Source: Mactromeris polynyma | Lineage: Eukaryota > Mollusca > Bivalvia > Venerida > Mactridae | Reading direction: 5' to 3' | NCBI GenBank assembly: GCA_032209605.1 | Contig: JASFXZ010000018.1 | Span: 6,947,904 to 7,011,903, forward strand | Length of the DNA stretch: 64,000 nt | Shown here: positions 44,201 through 55,514 of the stretch, in pieces | Position numbering within the stretch: the stretch's first letter is position 1 | Layout of the letters: the number at the start of each line of letters is the position of its first letter | Translations under genes and position numbers: made by a program | Notes under the pieces: model-generated | The model's input: only the letters and a program-made list of their open reading frames with translations | The model's database searches: none | What the model was told of the DNA's origin: nothing

Positions 44201-47200
44201 TCACCTTTGTGGACTGTGTATGAGTGTAGTAGATCACCAAATGGTTTAAAATTGGCATCCTTAGCTAGTACAGCACTGAAGTCATCCAGATTTGTGTAAT
44301 ATCCCGGTGGCATTTCCTTCGCTAAGGCTTCCACAATCTTGTCAGGCTGTGAAGAAAACAGCACAAACATGTGACTAGTTTGTTACAGTTCAAGTTAATA
44401 TGTTGTCAACTAAAGAAAATGTGCAAGGTGTGTAATTCAACATTTTTGACCACAGTTGACCTCTTGCAAACAAAGAAATAGAAATTACAGGCACAATTTG
44501 ACCACTTTTAATCAGTATGAAAGCAAGATGACATTGTATGGCAGCAAGATCTTACACAGACTTTAAAGACACAATCTAATGTATCAGCCTTAATGGCCAC
44601 CGTGTGGCAGCAAGATCTTACACAGACTTTAAAGACACAATCTTATGTAGCAGCCTTATGGCCATCGAAATGTCAGTATCAAGTTTTTTAAATATGAACA
44701 AAATAGATACATTTGATGATATTCAACTCTCAAGAGGACATCACACATACCTGAAGTCCAGCATCTTTTTCTGGAGACACTTTATCTGTGTATTTAATGT
44801 TGAGATATGTATTCAATTTTGCTGCACTGTAAAACAATTCCACAGACAAATCTTTGTATCCAAATATACTCTCTCTGAAAAATCAAAACTAATCTTAAAT
44901 GTTAGTCTAAATACACCTTTTCCACCAGAGACATAAATGGAACAATTTCCATGTCCATTTTTCAAACTATTGTTAAGAACGCTCAGATGACTGATGTTAT
45001 AATGAACTATGCTGCTGACTATTAGGAACACCAAAATTCCACCAGGACTATTTCTATAGTCTCTGGGAAGAAGGACCCCAAGTGAAAACGAGCATTTCAT
45101 AATGAAGAAAATGTATCAACACTTACATATTAACATTATTTGTAACTAATGAATTACAGCTTGCTAGTTTTACTGTCTCTCAATAGATATTTGATGAACT
45201 GGTAAATTCAATAAAAACTAGATGGTTGTTTTTTAATAAAAACATATGTCTCCCAGATGGCAGTTTGTCAGTAATTGTAATACTGATACAAGATGTTAGA
45301 ATAAATTATCAAGCAAACAAGAAAGATAGTGTTTTATCAGTTCACCATGCACTGTATATGTATAAAACCATCAAAGGGCCGTAACTCAGTGAAAAAAAAT
45401 CCGAGCAGAACAAAACAACAAAGATGCACAACTACACTTGATGTTGATCAATCCTATGAAGTTTGACTGAAATCCAACCAGCAGTATTGGAGATGAAGCG
45501 CGGACAAGCTAAAAGTGGAAGGACAGACAGACGGACGCCAAAGGCATAAACAATATGTCTCCCTCAGAGAGAGGGAGATATAATAATGATCTGGGGCTCT
45601 TTTATGTTATTTGCCTGTTTATTCTTCCAGTCATTCCCTCAAATTCATTTATTTCAATATGGACATTTTTCGTGAGATAATGAAAAATGCACCCTACTTT
45701 GGGAATGTGATGAAATTTGGTCAAAATTCAGCTGGCACAGCTAGAAAAAGTCCTGGTCATTGTTTACATTTATGAACAAGTTGAATTTGCAACTCCCAAT
45801 AAACAGAAGAAAAGGTGGTGGTAAGAACATTATATTGCTTGCTATCAGAAAACAGTTCAAACATATACATTATAGGTATTAAAAGTTAAGTTTCTTACTG
45901 ATCACCGAAGACCTGATGGGTCATCTCGGGGTGAAAACCCTCATTGTTCTCTAGGTCTTTCTCATCTTTCACTGAAATGCAATTCAAATCAATCAACTTG
46001 ATAACCATAGTGGACAATCCATCATTTAAATTGTAAGAAACACTATATATACAGAGGAGTTTTACGAATTTTTAATTATTATCACTCATACAAAAAAGGT
46101 AGCCGGGTGATGATGCTTAAGTTACCGGGAAATTTTACTCTACTGACACCCCAACTATACACTGTAACTAATAAAATATGAATACAAGAAAAATACTACA
46201 TGATCCTAATTAATCAACAAATGTTGTCCTCACAGTAGACAAGCCAGTATTGGAATTATTTGTAGTACATTGAAATATAAAACAAGAGCAGGAAATTTTA
46301 TAAGAGTTCACTTTTTTACATTTCTTGACTATGTCAGGAAGGACTTAGTTCATATAAATCATAATCTTTTGTTCAAAAGTTCCAGTTCAACTAGATATTA
46401 TATTCTAACAAATAAAGAATAAGAGCTTGAAATATGGAAATGCTTTTAAATGGTTTAACATAAAAATACCACTTTGTTATTTTATCTTTGGTCAGGTAAA
46501 CAAAATATCTGTAAAACCAATGGATGCTCTGCTCAGTATGTATATGATTGATGATCGAGTCGGAACATGCAGACAATATACACATATATACTCTTCTTGG
46601 TAGTGAAGCTTCCCATTTAGTTTCAATGAATTCTGGTCGGTGGTTGAGAATTAGCATAGAAATGATAGATATGAATGCAGGACGGACAGAGCCATGCACC
46701 TACTATTACACTTTTCTAACCCACAGACAGACGAAGCTTGGGCAAAAATTGGAAATATGACAAGAAACAAAGGAAACAATTTTCAGTCTTGAAATGGCTA
46801 GCCCTGTTTGGCAGAGTATACTTACCAAGTTTAAATGTTAATACTTCATTAGCATCAGATTTAAAGTCATCCAATGTGTTACGCGTTAGCGTCATTCCAG
46901 CACCTAAATAAATGGGATACAATCAGAACAGAAGTTACATAGGTTTATAATTCATATTCATATTTTATAACATATTGGCAAGAATTTCATAGATATCCTC
47001 AACACTTTTAAAGTTTGGTCAAATATAGTGAAATTTTATTAGTGAAAACTGGAATAGCAGCGAGTATCGACTACCTTTAATTTTTCAACATCAAAAGTGG
47101 AACAGTTTCTAGCAATGTACGATTTATATGTAATTCAACTAATTGTAAGTATTACACATAATATCACTCTCAACAACTGCTTCCAGTGTTCTAGGGTTAC

Positions 47201-47713
47201 AAACCAGTACTCGCGCCTATTTATGGGATGGTGAAGATTAAAGATAGGTTAAACCTCATCAACAGAGGAATTCGAATCCACAACCACATAATTAGGAGTA
47301 CACAGATCTAACATTAGACCAATCTTGTAAGTTGTAGCAATTTGTTATAATTGGAAACTAATCCGGTTTTCGTTCCTCAGCAATTTAGTAATATTGTCTG
47401 ATGTCTTAAATATAACAGTTGAACAGTTTTAATTCTAACTTCTGAAATAAATTCTCAACGTCTATTACAAAAAAACATAGCTTCATGGAGATTACAAAAG
47501 CTTTTTTGTCGAGTATCCGAATTATTATTACCATCCGACATGTGAAACATTTCGAAAAAAATATTAATGGATAAGCAACTTAAAAAGATACTTGCAGAGA
47601 AAATAATGTAATGGATGGCAAAATGAATAACTTAGATGTTTTAAATGCCTGTAGGATACTTAGACACTCAAAGGGACCAAATCAAGGTTCTACCAACCTG
47701 ACCAACCTGCCAT
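38285..47713 (-). CDS. HAT1: Histone acetyltransferase type B catalytic subunit
   Basis: The coding exons on the minus strand are 47713-47698, 46903-46826, 45971-45899, 44874-44751, 44346-44205, 43314-43161, 42626-42522, 41306-41200, 40268-40117, 39296-39180 and 38452-38285. They total 1,236 nt and 411 residues (human 419), with consistent phase at all ten junctions. The first exon supplies only MAGWS plus one base. The N-terminal domain has EMTHQVFGDQESIFGYKDL and MPPGYYTNLDDF…FKPFGDLLHSY. The GNAT core has FREYHKRLQTF, SFIDVDDERW and GYMTVYKYYAYP, and the acetyl-CoA loop is QKQGHGAQLL. Then come VEDPSENFQRLRDFVD and the C-terminal helices ending EQYRHVIERL. The enzyme acetylates newly made histone H4 at K5 and K12, normally with RBBP7-type chaperones. 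Near-complete agreement with the family makes this call firm; the tiny first exon is the weakest part. It shares its promoter region with the scramblase gene. Confidence 0.96.
39376..39394. repeat. Poly-C tract (about 18-19 C)
   Basis: An uninterrupted C run in a HAT1 intron. Its length is likely to vary between individuals and to be uncertain in the assembly. Confidence 0.9.
40012..40085. repeat. 24-bp tandem repeat, about 3 copies
   Basis: The unit CATAGACCAGGGTATAATAT followed by GCAA occurs three times just inside the HAT1 intron, 32 bp from the 40117 donor. Confidence 0.85.
41556..41785 (-). mobile_element. tRNA-derived SINE (Asp-like head) with shared body
   Basis: On the minus strand the head reads CCACTTAGCTCAGTTGATAG, then ATATTGTCAATATT (anticodon-like GUC) and B box GGTTCAAACC (41720-41711). 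The body (ATCTCATGAATGCTGGTAAG and GTCAGCTGACCACCATAC in the same orientation) matches the fragments at 10381 and elsewhere. It lies in a HAT1 intron. Confidence 0.65.
42264..42475 (-). mobile_element. GTCGG-type interspersed repeat, copy 1
   Basis: The minus-strand sequence runs from GGGGGCATGTCGTATGTCTG through CGGTCGGTCCGTAACC and TTTTTGTTTCCGATCAGTAA to CTCTTG. It matches 53325-53565 in the opposite orientation, including AGGTCAAGGCGTTCTTGAGT and the TTGGGTAGCA segment. The central GTCGG microsatellite resembles Helitron-related (HINE or pearl-like) elements of bivalves; I cannot confirm the family. Confidence 0.6.
44541..44670. repeat. 65-bp direct duplication in a HAT1 intron
   Basis: GGCAGCAAGATCTTACACAG and the following CAATCTAATGTATCAGCCTTA occur at 44541 and again at 44606 with a few changes. 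Confidence 0.8.
45236..45590. mobile_element. Interspersed repeat with GACAGACAGACGGAC core
   Basis: The left part begins AACATATGTCTCCCAGATGG and the right part ends CAATATGTCTCCCTCAGAGA then GGGAGATATA. ACAGACAGACGGACG precedes the right end. The small tetranucleotide core and the bounded ends suggest a Helitron-related or SINE-like family, distinct from that at 42264. It lies in a HAT1 intron. Confidence 0.45.
47185..47330 (-). mobile_element. Degenerate SINE in HAT1 intron 1
   Basis: TTACAAACCAGTACTCGCGC matches the SINE body motif seen at 10416-10440, and GAATTCGAATCCACAACCAC followed by a degraded tRNA-like head lies at 47269-47330. Confidence 0.4.
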
Positions 47714-47902
47714 CTTTGGTTTCCCGCGAATACGTAATTCACTTTGTCAATCGGATAATGTCGGATAATATCCTGAACAATTTGTAGGTTACTTCCCTTT
47801 TATGTATTTACGCCATTTGCATTTGGATTTTTGTGTTTCACCATTAATGATGTTTTTGTTTCTTTCTTTTTGTTACACTTTCATGTAAGAAGCACATTCA
47901 GT
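47714..47902. promoter_or_regulatory. Bidirectional HAT1/scramblase promoter with an E2F-like site
   Basis: Only 189 bp separate the divergent start codons of HAT1 (47713, minus) and the phospholipid scramblase (47903, plus). TTTCCCGCGAA at 47720-47730 fits the E2F consensus (TTTSSCGC), which suits an S-phase histone acetyltransferase gene. No TATA box is obvious on either strand at a sensible distance. Either gene may carry extra non-coding exons; if so the functional promoter is still near here. Confidence 0.6.
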
Positions 47903-50900
47903 ATGGATCCAGTTACCAAGCAACCAGATTCACTGAATAATTCTTCGGATGAGAAAGTAAAAATTGGAAATTTGCCAGAAAGCTTGACTTTGCTGTCGAC
48001 TGCCACTGAAGTCAGCATCACACAACATATTGATCCAGTTGAAGGTGTCTGCTTTTTTTATAAAAAAAACACAATAATATTAATAATTAACTGATGAAAT
48101 CAAATGCTATATGTTGTGTTATTTTCTTATGCTGAAGCAAATTAATGAACACAATTATTGCAGTGGTGATATAACATTTCGATCATGACAGAGACGTTAC
48201 TCTTCTAAATTATAAAAATCTCAAGATTGTATGAAAACAAGATGAACATATTGTATGAAAACAAGATGAACATATTGAATATTGTTTGCCTTAATAACTG
48301 CGTCTGAAAGTAGATCTTTTGTATATTTCAACTTTATCAAAAAACAACAAATCTTAACCTTCAGTTTGCAACAAATTTGCTAACTTCATGTTGCACTGAC
48401 CATCTTTTTTAACGATATTTCTTGTTTTCATTGTATAAATGACTGTGTTCAGTGTGAATGTCCACTAATCAATGTTATCTATTTCAGTGGTGTTGTGTTG
48501 TTTTGCGAGACCATGTAGATACAGTGTATATATCGATGGACAAGATAAACATCTTCTTTATGTTCAAGAAGGTATATAAGTTTAGTGTATTCATGACTAA
48601 TGTTTCTATTTGTCACATCAATCTCATTTTTAAGATCACGGACATGTGAAACATGTATTGGAAACGTCCTACTATGTGTGTTTAGATTTGTTTGAACTCT
48701 AGTGACAGGCGAGATTTTCTTCCGAGATCAAACCCATGATAACATTTTTGCGATGTCCATCATTTTGTAAATTATTTCTCATAATCGTTTTGACAATAAC
48801 AGCCTGTTTCGAATCAATGGTTTATATGTCCGTGTAAATATGCACCAATTTATTTAAACTCGGTTGTTTTTAAAACAATATGTTTATTTTTAAACCACTC
48901 AACTTCAACTTCCTTAAGAACAGTACTGGTGTCTTTATGAGGAGAAGTGTTGTGATCAGTGAAGGGTTCCAACCCACAACAAAACTGTATTCTGCTCACA
49001 AAATTGTACAGAATTGATGTTATGAATCATATTAACAAGCATCAAATACACAATATCAGGCCTTTTTCTGTTCATTTTGGGAAATTGAAAAATTGGGAAA
49101 ATTTGCATCGTAAAATATGCCAGTTTGGGAAAAGTTTAATCACTTCAACTCCAATTTGGTAATTTTCATATACAGTCGACTCTCGTTATGTCAAAGTTTT
49201 CGAGACCGTTGAAAATAGTTTGTCATAACGAAAATTTGACATATACCGTATGATGATATACGTCGGGAGGCCTTACTGGCGGTGTTTCGTTAAAAAAGTC
49301 AAGTTTGTGAAAATTACTTAAATTGCGCTTTATGTACTTCTCATTAAGAACAATGTGTTTAACAATATATATGTGTGGGTTAAAAATGAATCACAAATCC
49401 GAGCTAAGATGCCGAAAGATGTCATTTTTACAAACGGCCGGCTACGGTAACGAGAAGTTTCGTTTCTGTTTTATAGTGATGATCAACAAAATTATTTTTC
49501 AAAACTTTCTCTTTGAACTCCCAAATTACCGTACGTTATCGAAGACAAAAACATGTACATGATTACTCACAAAGCCTCTATGTAGTCTGGTTAACACAGT
49601 TAACTCCCTGCGAAGTAATTGGCGACAATCATCTATAATCATGAAGCAAGCAATTGGTTCGCCAATATCTTTATATTTTCGGATGTTAATGTAATTAAAA
49701 AGTGAGTCAAGCCGATGAATTGTGGACAGAAATGTTTGTTTATCAAACTATGACAAAAAACATTGGCGCGTGTTGCAACTGCTAACACACCATGTGCAAA
49801 CTGTGTAGAATTAGCGTGTTTTAATTGGCAAAGTAGTTGATATAGTACCAGTTGTACACACAGGTACTGTACACGAAATTTACGATGCTGCTTGAGGGGC
49901 AATCAACGTAATATGAAGGGATAAATTGATCGAATGTTATCATCATCTTTCAAATAATATGCAGTTTAAAGCAGGAAATTGACAAATTGGCAATTTTTTA
50001 TCGCCACTTTGATCGCAAATTCGCCAATTGAGACATATAAACAATTGTTGAAGAACACATTCTAATTAATTGGTTTGATCACAGTTTTGAACAATTTGAC
50101 ATGTTTGCATTATTAGTCTAACATTTTGTAAACATGTACAAATCCTTTGATTGTGTAAAAAAAACTTTTCAAATAGACAAAGAACGAGATAAAATTGGGA
50201 CTTTTGAACAACTTCGAGGTAACGGAAAATTCGTCTTAAGCGAGTTCGTCATAACGAGAGTCAACTGTAGTTAAAGAACAGGCTTTTCATATCTAAATTT
50301 TATATTTATACATGTACAAGCATTCTAATCTACATTTCTAATATCAACTGTCAAAAAAACACACAAAATGTCCACAAACATTTATGACATAAGGGACAAT
50401 AATGGCCAGAGTTATTCAAAGAGCTTCAAGATATACCAGGTCGCTTCAGTAGAAGATTTTTCGTACGTGTTTCTGATTGGGAAAAAACATATATTTGGTT
50501 TGGGGAATGGGTCAGATAGTCTGACCCATGGTAACTATAGAAAAAGACCTGAATATGCAATCAAATTACATGTTCTTCGTTGAATTCTGATGGAATAATT
50601 AAATGTAATAGGGTATTGAATATGTATTCACTTTCTGTGTAATTTCATCTTTAAGAATATCATTTTAAGCAGTGAGTAAAGTAAATGTTGACAATTCAAT
50701 TCAATATGTGTTGCATTTTAAGTCCACTGGGCAATACACAAATACAACAGTATGTGAAAGTGTAAAGAGTGGTAAAAAGATAGCACTGACAATGAATTGA
50801 GGGTTTGTAACAAAACCGGTGTTTAACAGGGTTCCATTTTACCCTGGAGTTGTCCCTTTGACCCGTGAAATTTCCAAAAAAACACGTTTTGACCCTAAAT

Positions 50901-53900
50901 ATTCTGGCTGAAGGGTCAACTTTTCCATAAATTATAGGTATTGTGGATATGAAAAAGTACAATCTGGTAAAAATTGTCAAAATTTCCCTTGAGGTTCATG
51001 CCCTAGTGGGACCCTTGTTTTAAAGTGTAAACTTTCCATAACTGAGTAAGCTTTGTGCCAAGCTTGCAACTGATACTTTTCTTGGAATTTCAGTTTCAGA
51101 ATGTTATGCTCGTCAGATAATGGGTGCTGCTCGCAGTTTTGCTTTGAAGTTTAGTGACAATGAATTGATCAACGTGATCAAGGTTGTCAGACCACAATCG
51201 TGTTCTCGAGGATGTTGTTGTTGTTGTTGTGTTCTGCCTACATTAGAAGTCCAAACTCCACCAGGTGTCAAGGTCGCATCAGTTACTGAAAGGTTAAATA
51301 TTTTATATTTTTAATTCATGCAATCTATAGATGAAATTTTGTTGTTTTCTTCTTTGGAGATGGAGGGGAGGTCTCTGAAATTTAATTAGTGTGTTTTATG
51401 GGTGAAAATAAAATTAAAATGCTTTAAAATAAAAGCCATAGCAAACATATGAAGGGTATATAGTTCAAGATCCTAGGGAGATTCAGGGGCATGCTCAGCA
51501 TGTTTCATTTTCTTTTATTAGTCAAGTGAGGGTACATATTGGTTTGTAGGTGACAGAAGTTTCAGTTTTTATCAATTTATTCAATTGTATTGTGTGTTTT
51601 TTTAAATTTCCAAGATTGATGTATAGACTTAATAGAAGCTACACCCATGTACAAGGTTCCTTGTTAGGATTTACATTGAATTGCACATTATTTTTATTGA
51701 TGTATTTCTTAGTATGAAATCATTGTATACACACACTGTTGATACAGGGACCCAGTTTATTCAAATAGGGTCCTCGGAGTACAGTTGGACCTTACTTATT
51801 CAACAACCTTCTATCTGAATACTTTGTATTATCCGAAATAAACATCAGGTCCAGATGTATCTTCTTAGGCATGTCAAATTGAAATGGGCTATTCGAAACC
51901 TTGTATTATTTGAAATAAGATTTCGGTCTCGATGAATTTGAATGAACGAGGTCTGACTGTATATTGTATTACATAGCAGAACTTTCTGCACCTAAACTGC
52001 CATGTAATGTAGATTTCTACAATAATGATTAAATTTCAGGAGGACAGTTTGTATGCCTACATACAATATCAGTGATGTACATGGTAACTTGTTGTATTCC
52101 ATGAGATTATTCTGTTATACGTGTAGGATGTCGCTATGTTGTGATCTGAACCTTGAAGTAAGTCAATCAAGAGCAGAATAGATTTCAGTTACTTGATCGG
52201 GATCAAACTAGCATAGCCGTGGTGTCGTGCTTAGCTGTTAAAAATCATACTGGTTGAGTCTAACCTCAAATTGAACAATGAAAAAAGTATGGATCTAAAA
52301 CCAAAGAAATATAATTTATTTTTAACTCAATGAGCCATTCTGTTTGTTAAGTTTGGGAGAGGATATGTTTAAGTCCCTGACCTATCTTGTCTCATTTCTA
52401 TTCATCTGTAAGTACAGGAATAGCTTTATTCTGTGAAGATCCATTGACTGTGTGCACAGTTTGTGCTGGGAAGTACAACAATACTTGCATGTTCTGAAGT
52501 TTGCCTTCTCAGTGACTATTCATCTGTAAGTACAGGAATAGCTTTATTCTGTGAAGATCCATTGACTGTGTGCACAGTATATGCTGGGAAGTACAACAAT
52601 ACTTGCATGTTCTGAAGTTTGCCTTCTCGGTGACTATTCAACTGATGTAAATACAATTATTTATTAAATTTTACGTTTTGAAATTAATGATATAAGCAGT
52701 ACAAGCACTAGATCATTGAAGTGTCCTACAGTCATGTGATTCAAACATTCAATGTTCTGTCACCTCTAACCTGAAAGGTGTTATCTGCTTGATGTCGGCA
52801 GAACAGGACCGGTACTTGACCAGGAACAATGTTAAGTGCATAACTATTAAAACTTATTTAAAACCATTTAACAACTTGTTAAGATCCAATATCGCTTTAA
52901 TTGCGCTTTTAATATATTACAGATACTCGATACGGACGGACAACAGGTTGCTCAGCTGTGTAAGGTGGCAAATTTCAAGGAATGTATTGGCCAGACAAAT
53001 AACTTTACAATAAAATGTATGTAGCATCAGATTAATATTTAGTTAAATCCTTTTTTTTTTAAATACTAAGTAACAGATAGTATTAATGATACATTGGTTA
53101 TGACTTATACACGAAAGATACTTTTGTTGTCCACGAGCCTATAATTTTCTGTTTTGTTTTATGCGCATCAAGTAGACTCAAGGTAATCACAATAACCAAC
53201 TCCGGGGTACCATTTTAACCTAGTGTTGACTTTTAACCCCTGGAATTTCCAAAAAGCCATATTTTGACTGTCAGGGTTCTGGCTAAAAGGTATTTTTTTC
53301 TCTAAATTATAGGTAATTATGCCCCCCTTCGAAGAAGAGAGGGCATATTTGTTTGCACATGTTGGTCGGTCGGTCGGTCGGTATGTCCGTCCATCTGTCC
53401 GTCCGTAACCTTTTTGTTTCCCATCAATAACTCAAGAACCCCTTGACCTATCATCCTCAAACTTAGTCCACACCTTCACCTTGGGTAGCAGAGGAACCCT
53501 ATTGATTTTGGGGTCAAAGGTCACAGGGGGGCATAATGTTTTACAAACATCTCTTGTTTTAGCTATAAAATGGTAAAATCCGGTCAAAAATTATCAAAAT
53601 TAGCCTTGAGATTCAGCACCTAGTGAAACCTGAGTCTACGTGTTTGTTTGTTCATTACTTCATCTTACTGTTTAAAACACTTATATGTATATTAGCTTTA
53701 AATATTAATCAGTCAAAGGATTCCAGTGAACAATTGTATGAATGCTGACCATGAAGGGAAGGTGTCGACAGTCTGGTTTATACCTAGTTCAGCATGGACT
53801 AGAGCAGTCTACTTTAGGGGTATTGATCGCTTACTTGGGATACCTATTGTTTTGTATGAGTGAATAATTGTTGTTGGCATAATATTCTCTAAATTGTTTC

Positions 53901-54016
53901 ATGTTTTATTTTCAGTTGTGAAAGAACTTAATGTGATTCAAAAGGTCATTTTGTTAGGATCCATGTTTCTTGTGGATTTCCATTATTTTGAAAGGCAGAA
54001 TCGATGTTGTTGTTGA
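47903..54016 (+). CDS. Phospholipid scramblase
   Basis: The coding exons are 47903-48044, 48488-48571, 51094-51292, 52040-52157, 52923-53016 and 53916-54016 (738 nt, 245 residues), phase-consistent throughout. Residues about 23-47 (LPESLTLLSTATEVSITQHI) match the start of the scramblase core. RYSVYIDGQDKHLLYVQE and SECYARQIMGAARSFALKFSDNE (in two adjacent parts) follow. Then come a CCCCCC palmitoylation-type cluster with LEVQTPPGVKVASV, then YNISDVHGNLLYS, SLCCDLNLEILDTDGQQV, and the C-terminal segment VIQKVILLGSMFLVDFHYFE, which is the family's hydrophobic helix. The N-terminal proline-rich region of PLSCR1 is missing, as in short paralogues, and the protein ends QNRCCC. The family moves phospholipids across membranes in response to calcium or acts as nuclear or immune regulators. 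The exact orthologue among PLSCR1-5 cannot be assigned. Confidence 0.93.
49173..50267. mobile_element. Non-autonomous pogo/Tigger-like element, about 1.1 kb
   Basis: Flanked by TA on both sides. The ends CAGTCGACTCTCGTTATGTC and CATAACGAGAGTCAACTG are inverted repeats (CAGTYGACTCTCGTTATG). A subterminal TTTGTCATAACGAAAATTTG repeats the end motif inside. No transposase frame is visible. It lies in the long scramblase intron. Confidence 0.8.
51782..51959. mobile_element. MITE, Tc1/mariner-pogo type, family 2
   Basis: A 178-bp element between TA duplications, with ends CAGTTGGACCTTACTTATTC and GAATGAACGAGGTCTGACTG. An internal near-copy (CTATTCGAAACCTTGTATTA versus ATACTTTGTATTATCCGAAA) is present. 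It lies in a scramblase intron. Confidence 0.75.
52398..52640. repeat. 118-bp tandem duplication in a scramblase intron
   Basis: TATTCATCTGTAAGTACAGG through GTTTGCCTTCTCAGTGACTA is repeated in tandem with only a few differences (CAGTTTGTGCTGG versus CAGTATATGCTGG). A third partial copy starts at about 52632. Each copy holds a donor-like CTGTAAGTAC, which could in principle generate splice noise. Confidence 0.9.
53325..53565 (+). mobile_element. GTCGG-type interspersed repeat, copy 2
   Basis: It opens ATGCCCCCCTTCGAAGAAGA, continues through the (GGTC)4-type core TTGGTCGGTCGGTCGGTCGG and CCTTTTTGTTTCCCATCAAT, and ends GGGGGGCATAATGTTTTACA. It matches copy 1 at 42264-42475 in inverse orientation. 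It lies in the last scramblase intron. Confidence 0.65.
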
Positions 54017-54810
54017 TTATAATACATGTAGTAATTTATGTGACACACAACCTTTTGTTGTTTGCAGTGCCTGGACTGGCATTGTCTCCAATTTGTTTGG
54101 CTAATTTGGGCAGGACTTTTTACTGTCTAAAAAGATGAAAAATGTGAACAATTACTATTTGTTAATGAATGTGGCTTCAAAGTGTTTGAATGAAGACTTT
54201 GTCTCACTTTTTCAAAACTGAAATCGATTTTATTTATAATGCGGTTACAATTATAAACATATATTTACGAGACAAAAATATTTTAATTTCACTGAGAAGT
54301 TGATTATTTCAGTGACATATGGTGTTACATGAACTGTTAAAGCATTTGTTCCAGTCTCAAATGACAAAAGGGTCAAACTAATCATTGCTGTCATCACCTC
54401 AATTTTGATTTTTTTCTATAATTTTTTGTTTCGTTTCTGTGTTTGTTTTTTTATTTAATTTTGACAATATAACTTTTATTTATAATTTGTAACTTCTTTT
54501 ACATTTACTACCATATTAAGCAGATTTTTTATGTTGTAAAACTTTATTTTTCTTAATTATTTGATCATTGTAAATCCAAGTGTTCATGCATTGAAGAAAT
54601 TACATGTAGCTATTTTGCAAATTATAAGTGTTTCTTCTGTCTTCTGGAAGAATATTTATGTATGTGTATATCTGTGATATCTATTTTAACAAATGTCTGA
54701 TGGGTGGAAACGTTCTCTTTTTAGAAATCTATGTTTTTGTTACTGTATTGTATTTTACTGCAACGTTTAGTGTTTATTTATATACATGCGTTATTATTGT
54801 TATACATGTA

Positions 54811-54988
54811 CAGTGAAACCTCAATAATAAAACCACCCTTGGGACCCTAAAAAACTGGTCTTCTTATTAAGGTGGTCTTAATATTGAAGTTGAATGATGA
54901 TTAAAACAGTGAAAATGATCTTGAAAATTGTGTTTATAATTTTGGGGTGGTCTTAATATTGAGGTGGTCTTTAAGTGAGGTTTTACTG
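54811..54988. mobile_element. MITE, Tc1/mariner-pogo type, family 1
   Basis: The ends CAGTGAAACCTCAATAATAA and TTAAGTGAGGTTTTACTG are inverted repeats, and the element is 178 bp. It matches 13289-13467 along its length and lies about 800 bp beyond the scramblase stop, perhaps in its 3'-UTR. Confidence 0.8.
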
Positions 54989-55119
54989 TTTATTGTTATA
55001 TTATATTGTATATAAGGTTAATATTCGTGCTCTGATGGTTCACATTATTACATGTACGGAAGATACCGAAAATCTTACTCCTTGTGGTCTGTTATTTGGG
55101 GGTGTCATGATGTGCCTGA

Positions 55120-55510
55120 AGCATACCACAATATATTGTAATATATACCACAGAATATTGTAGTACATTAACAAAATATTGCAATATATACCACAGAATA
55201 TTGTAGTATATTAACAAAATATTGCAATATATACCACAGAATATTGTAGTATATTAACAAAATATTGCAATATATACCACAGAATATTGTAGTACATTAA
55301 CAAAATATTGCAATATATACCACAGAATATTGTAGTACATTAACAAAATATTGCAATATATACCACAATGTATTGTAGTACAGTAACAAAATATTGCAAT
55401 ATATACCACAGAATATTGTAATTCATTAACAAAATATTGCAATATATTCCGCAATATATTGTAGTACAGTAACAAAATATTGCAATATATTCCGCAATAT
55501 ATTGCTTCTG
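55120..55510. repeat. 43-bp AT-rich tandem array, about 8 units
   Basis: The unit is CCACAGAATATTGTAGTACA followed by TTAACAAAATATTGCAATATATA. Successive starts at 55148, 55191 and 55234 give the 43-bp period. Each unit holds the palindrome ATATTGCAATAT. The minus-strand frame of about 116 codons is a by-product of the array. Confidence 0.9.
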
Positions 55511-55514
55511 TAAC

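Noticed and set aside
49323..49902. Transposase frames inside the 1.1-kb Tigger-like element
   Set aside because: The two short frames have no helix-turn-helix or DDE motifs, so the element is treated as non-autonomous.
50368..50583. Possible scramblase exon beginning MSTNIYDIRDNN
   Set aside because: It looked similar to the YEIKN region, but exons 48488-48571 and 51094-51292 already join in phase with a better match (RYSVYIDGQ…VQEVSECYAR). Including this frame would duplicate that region.
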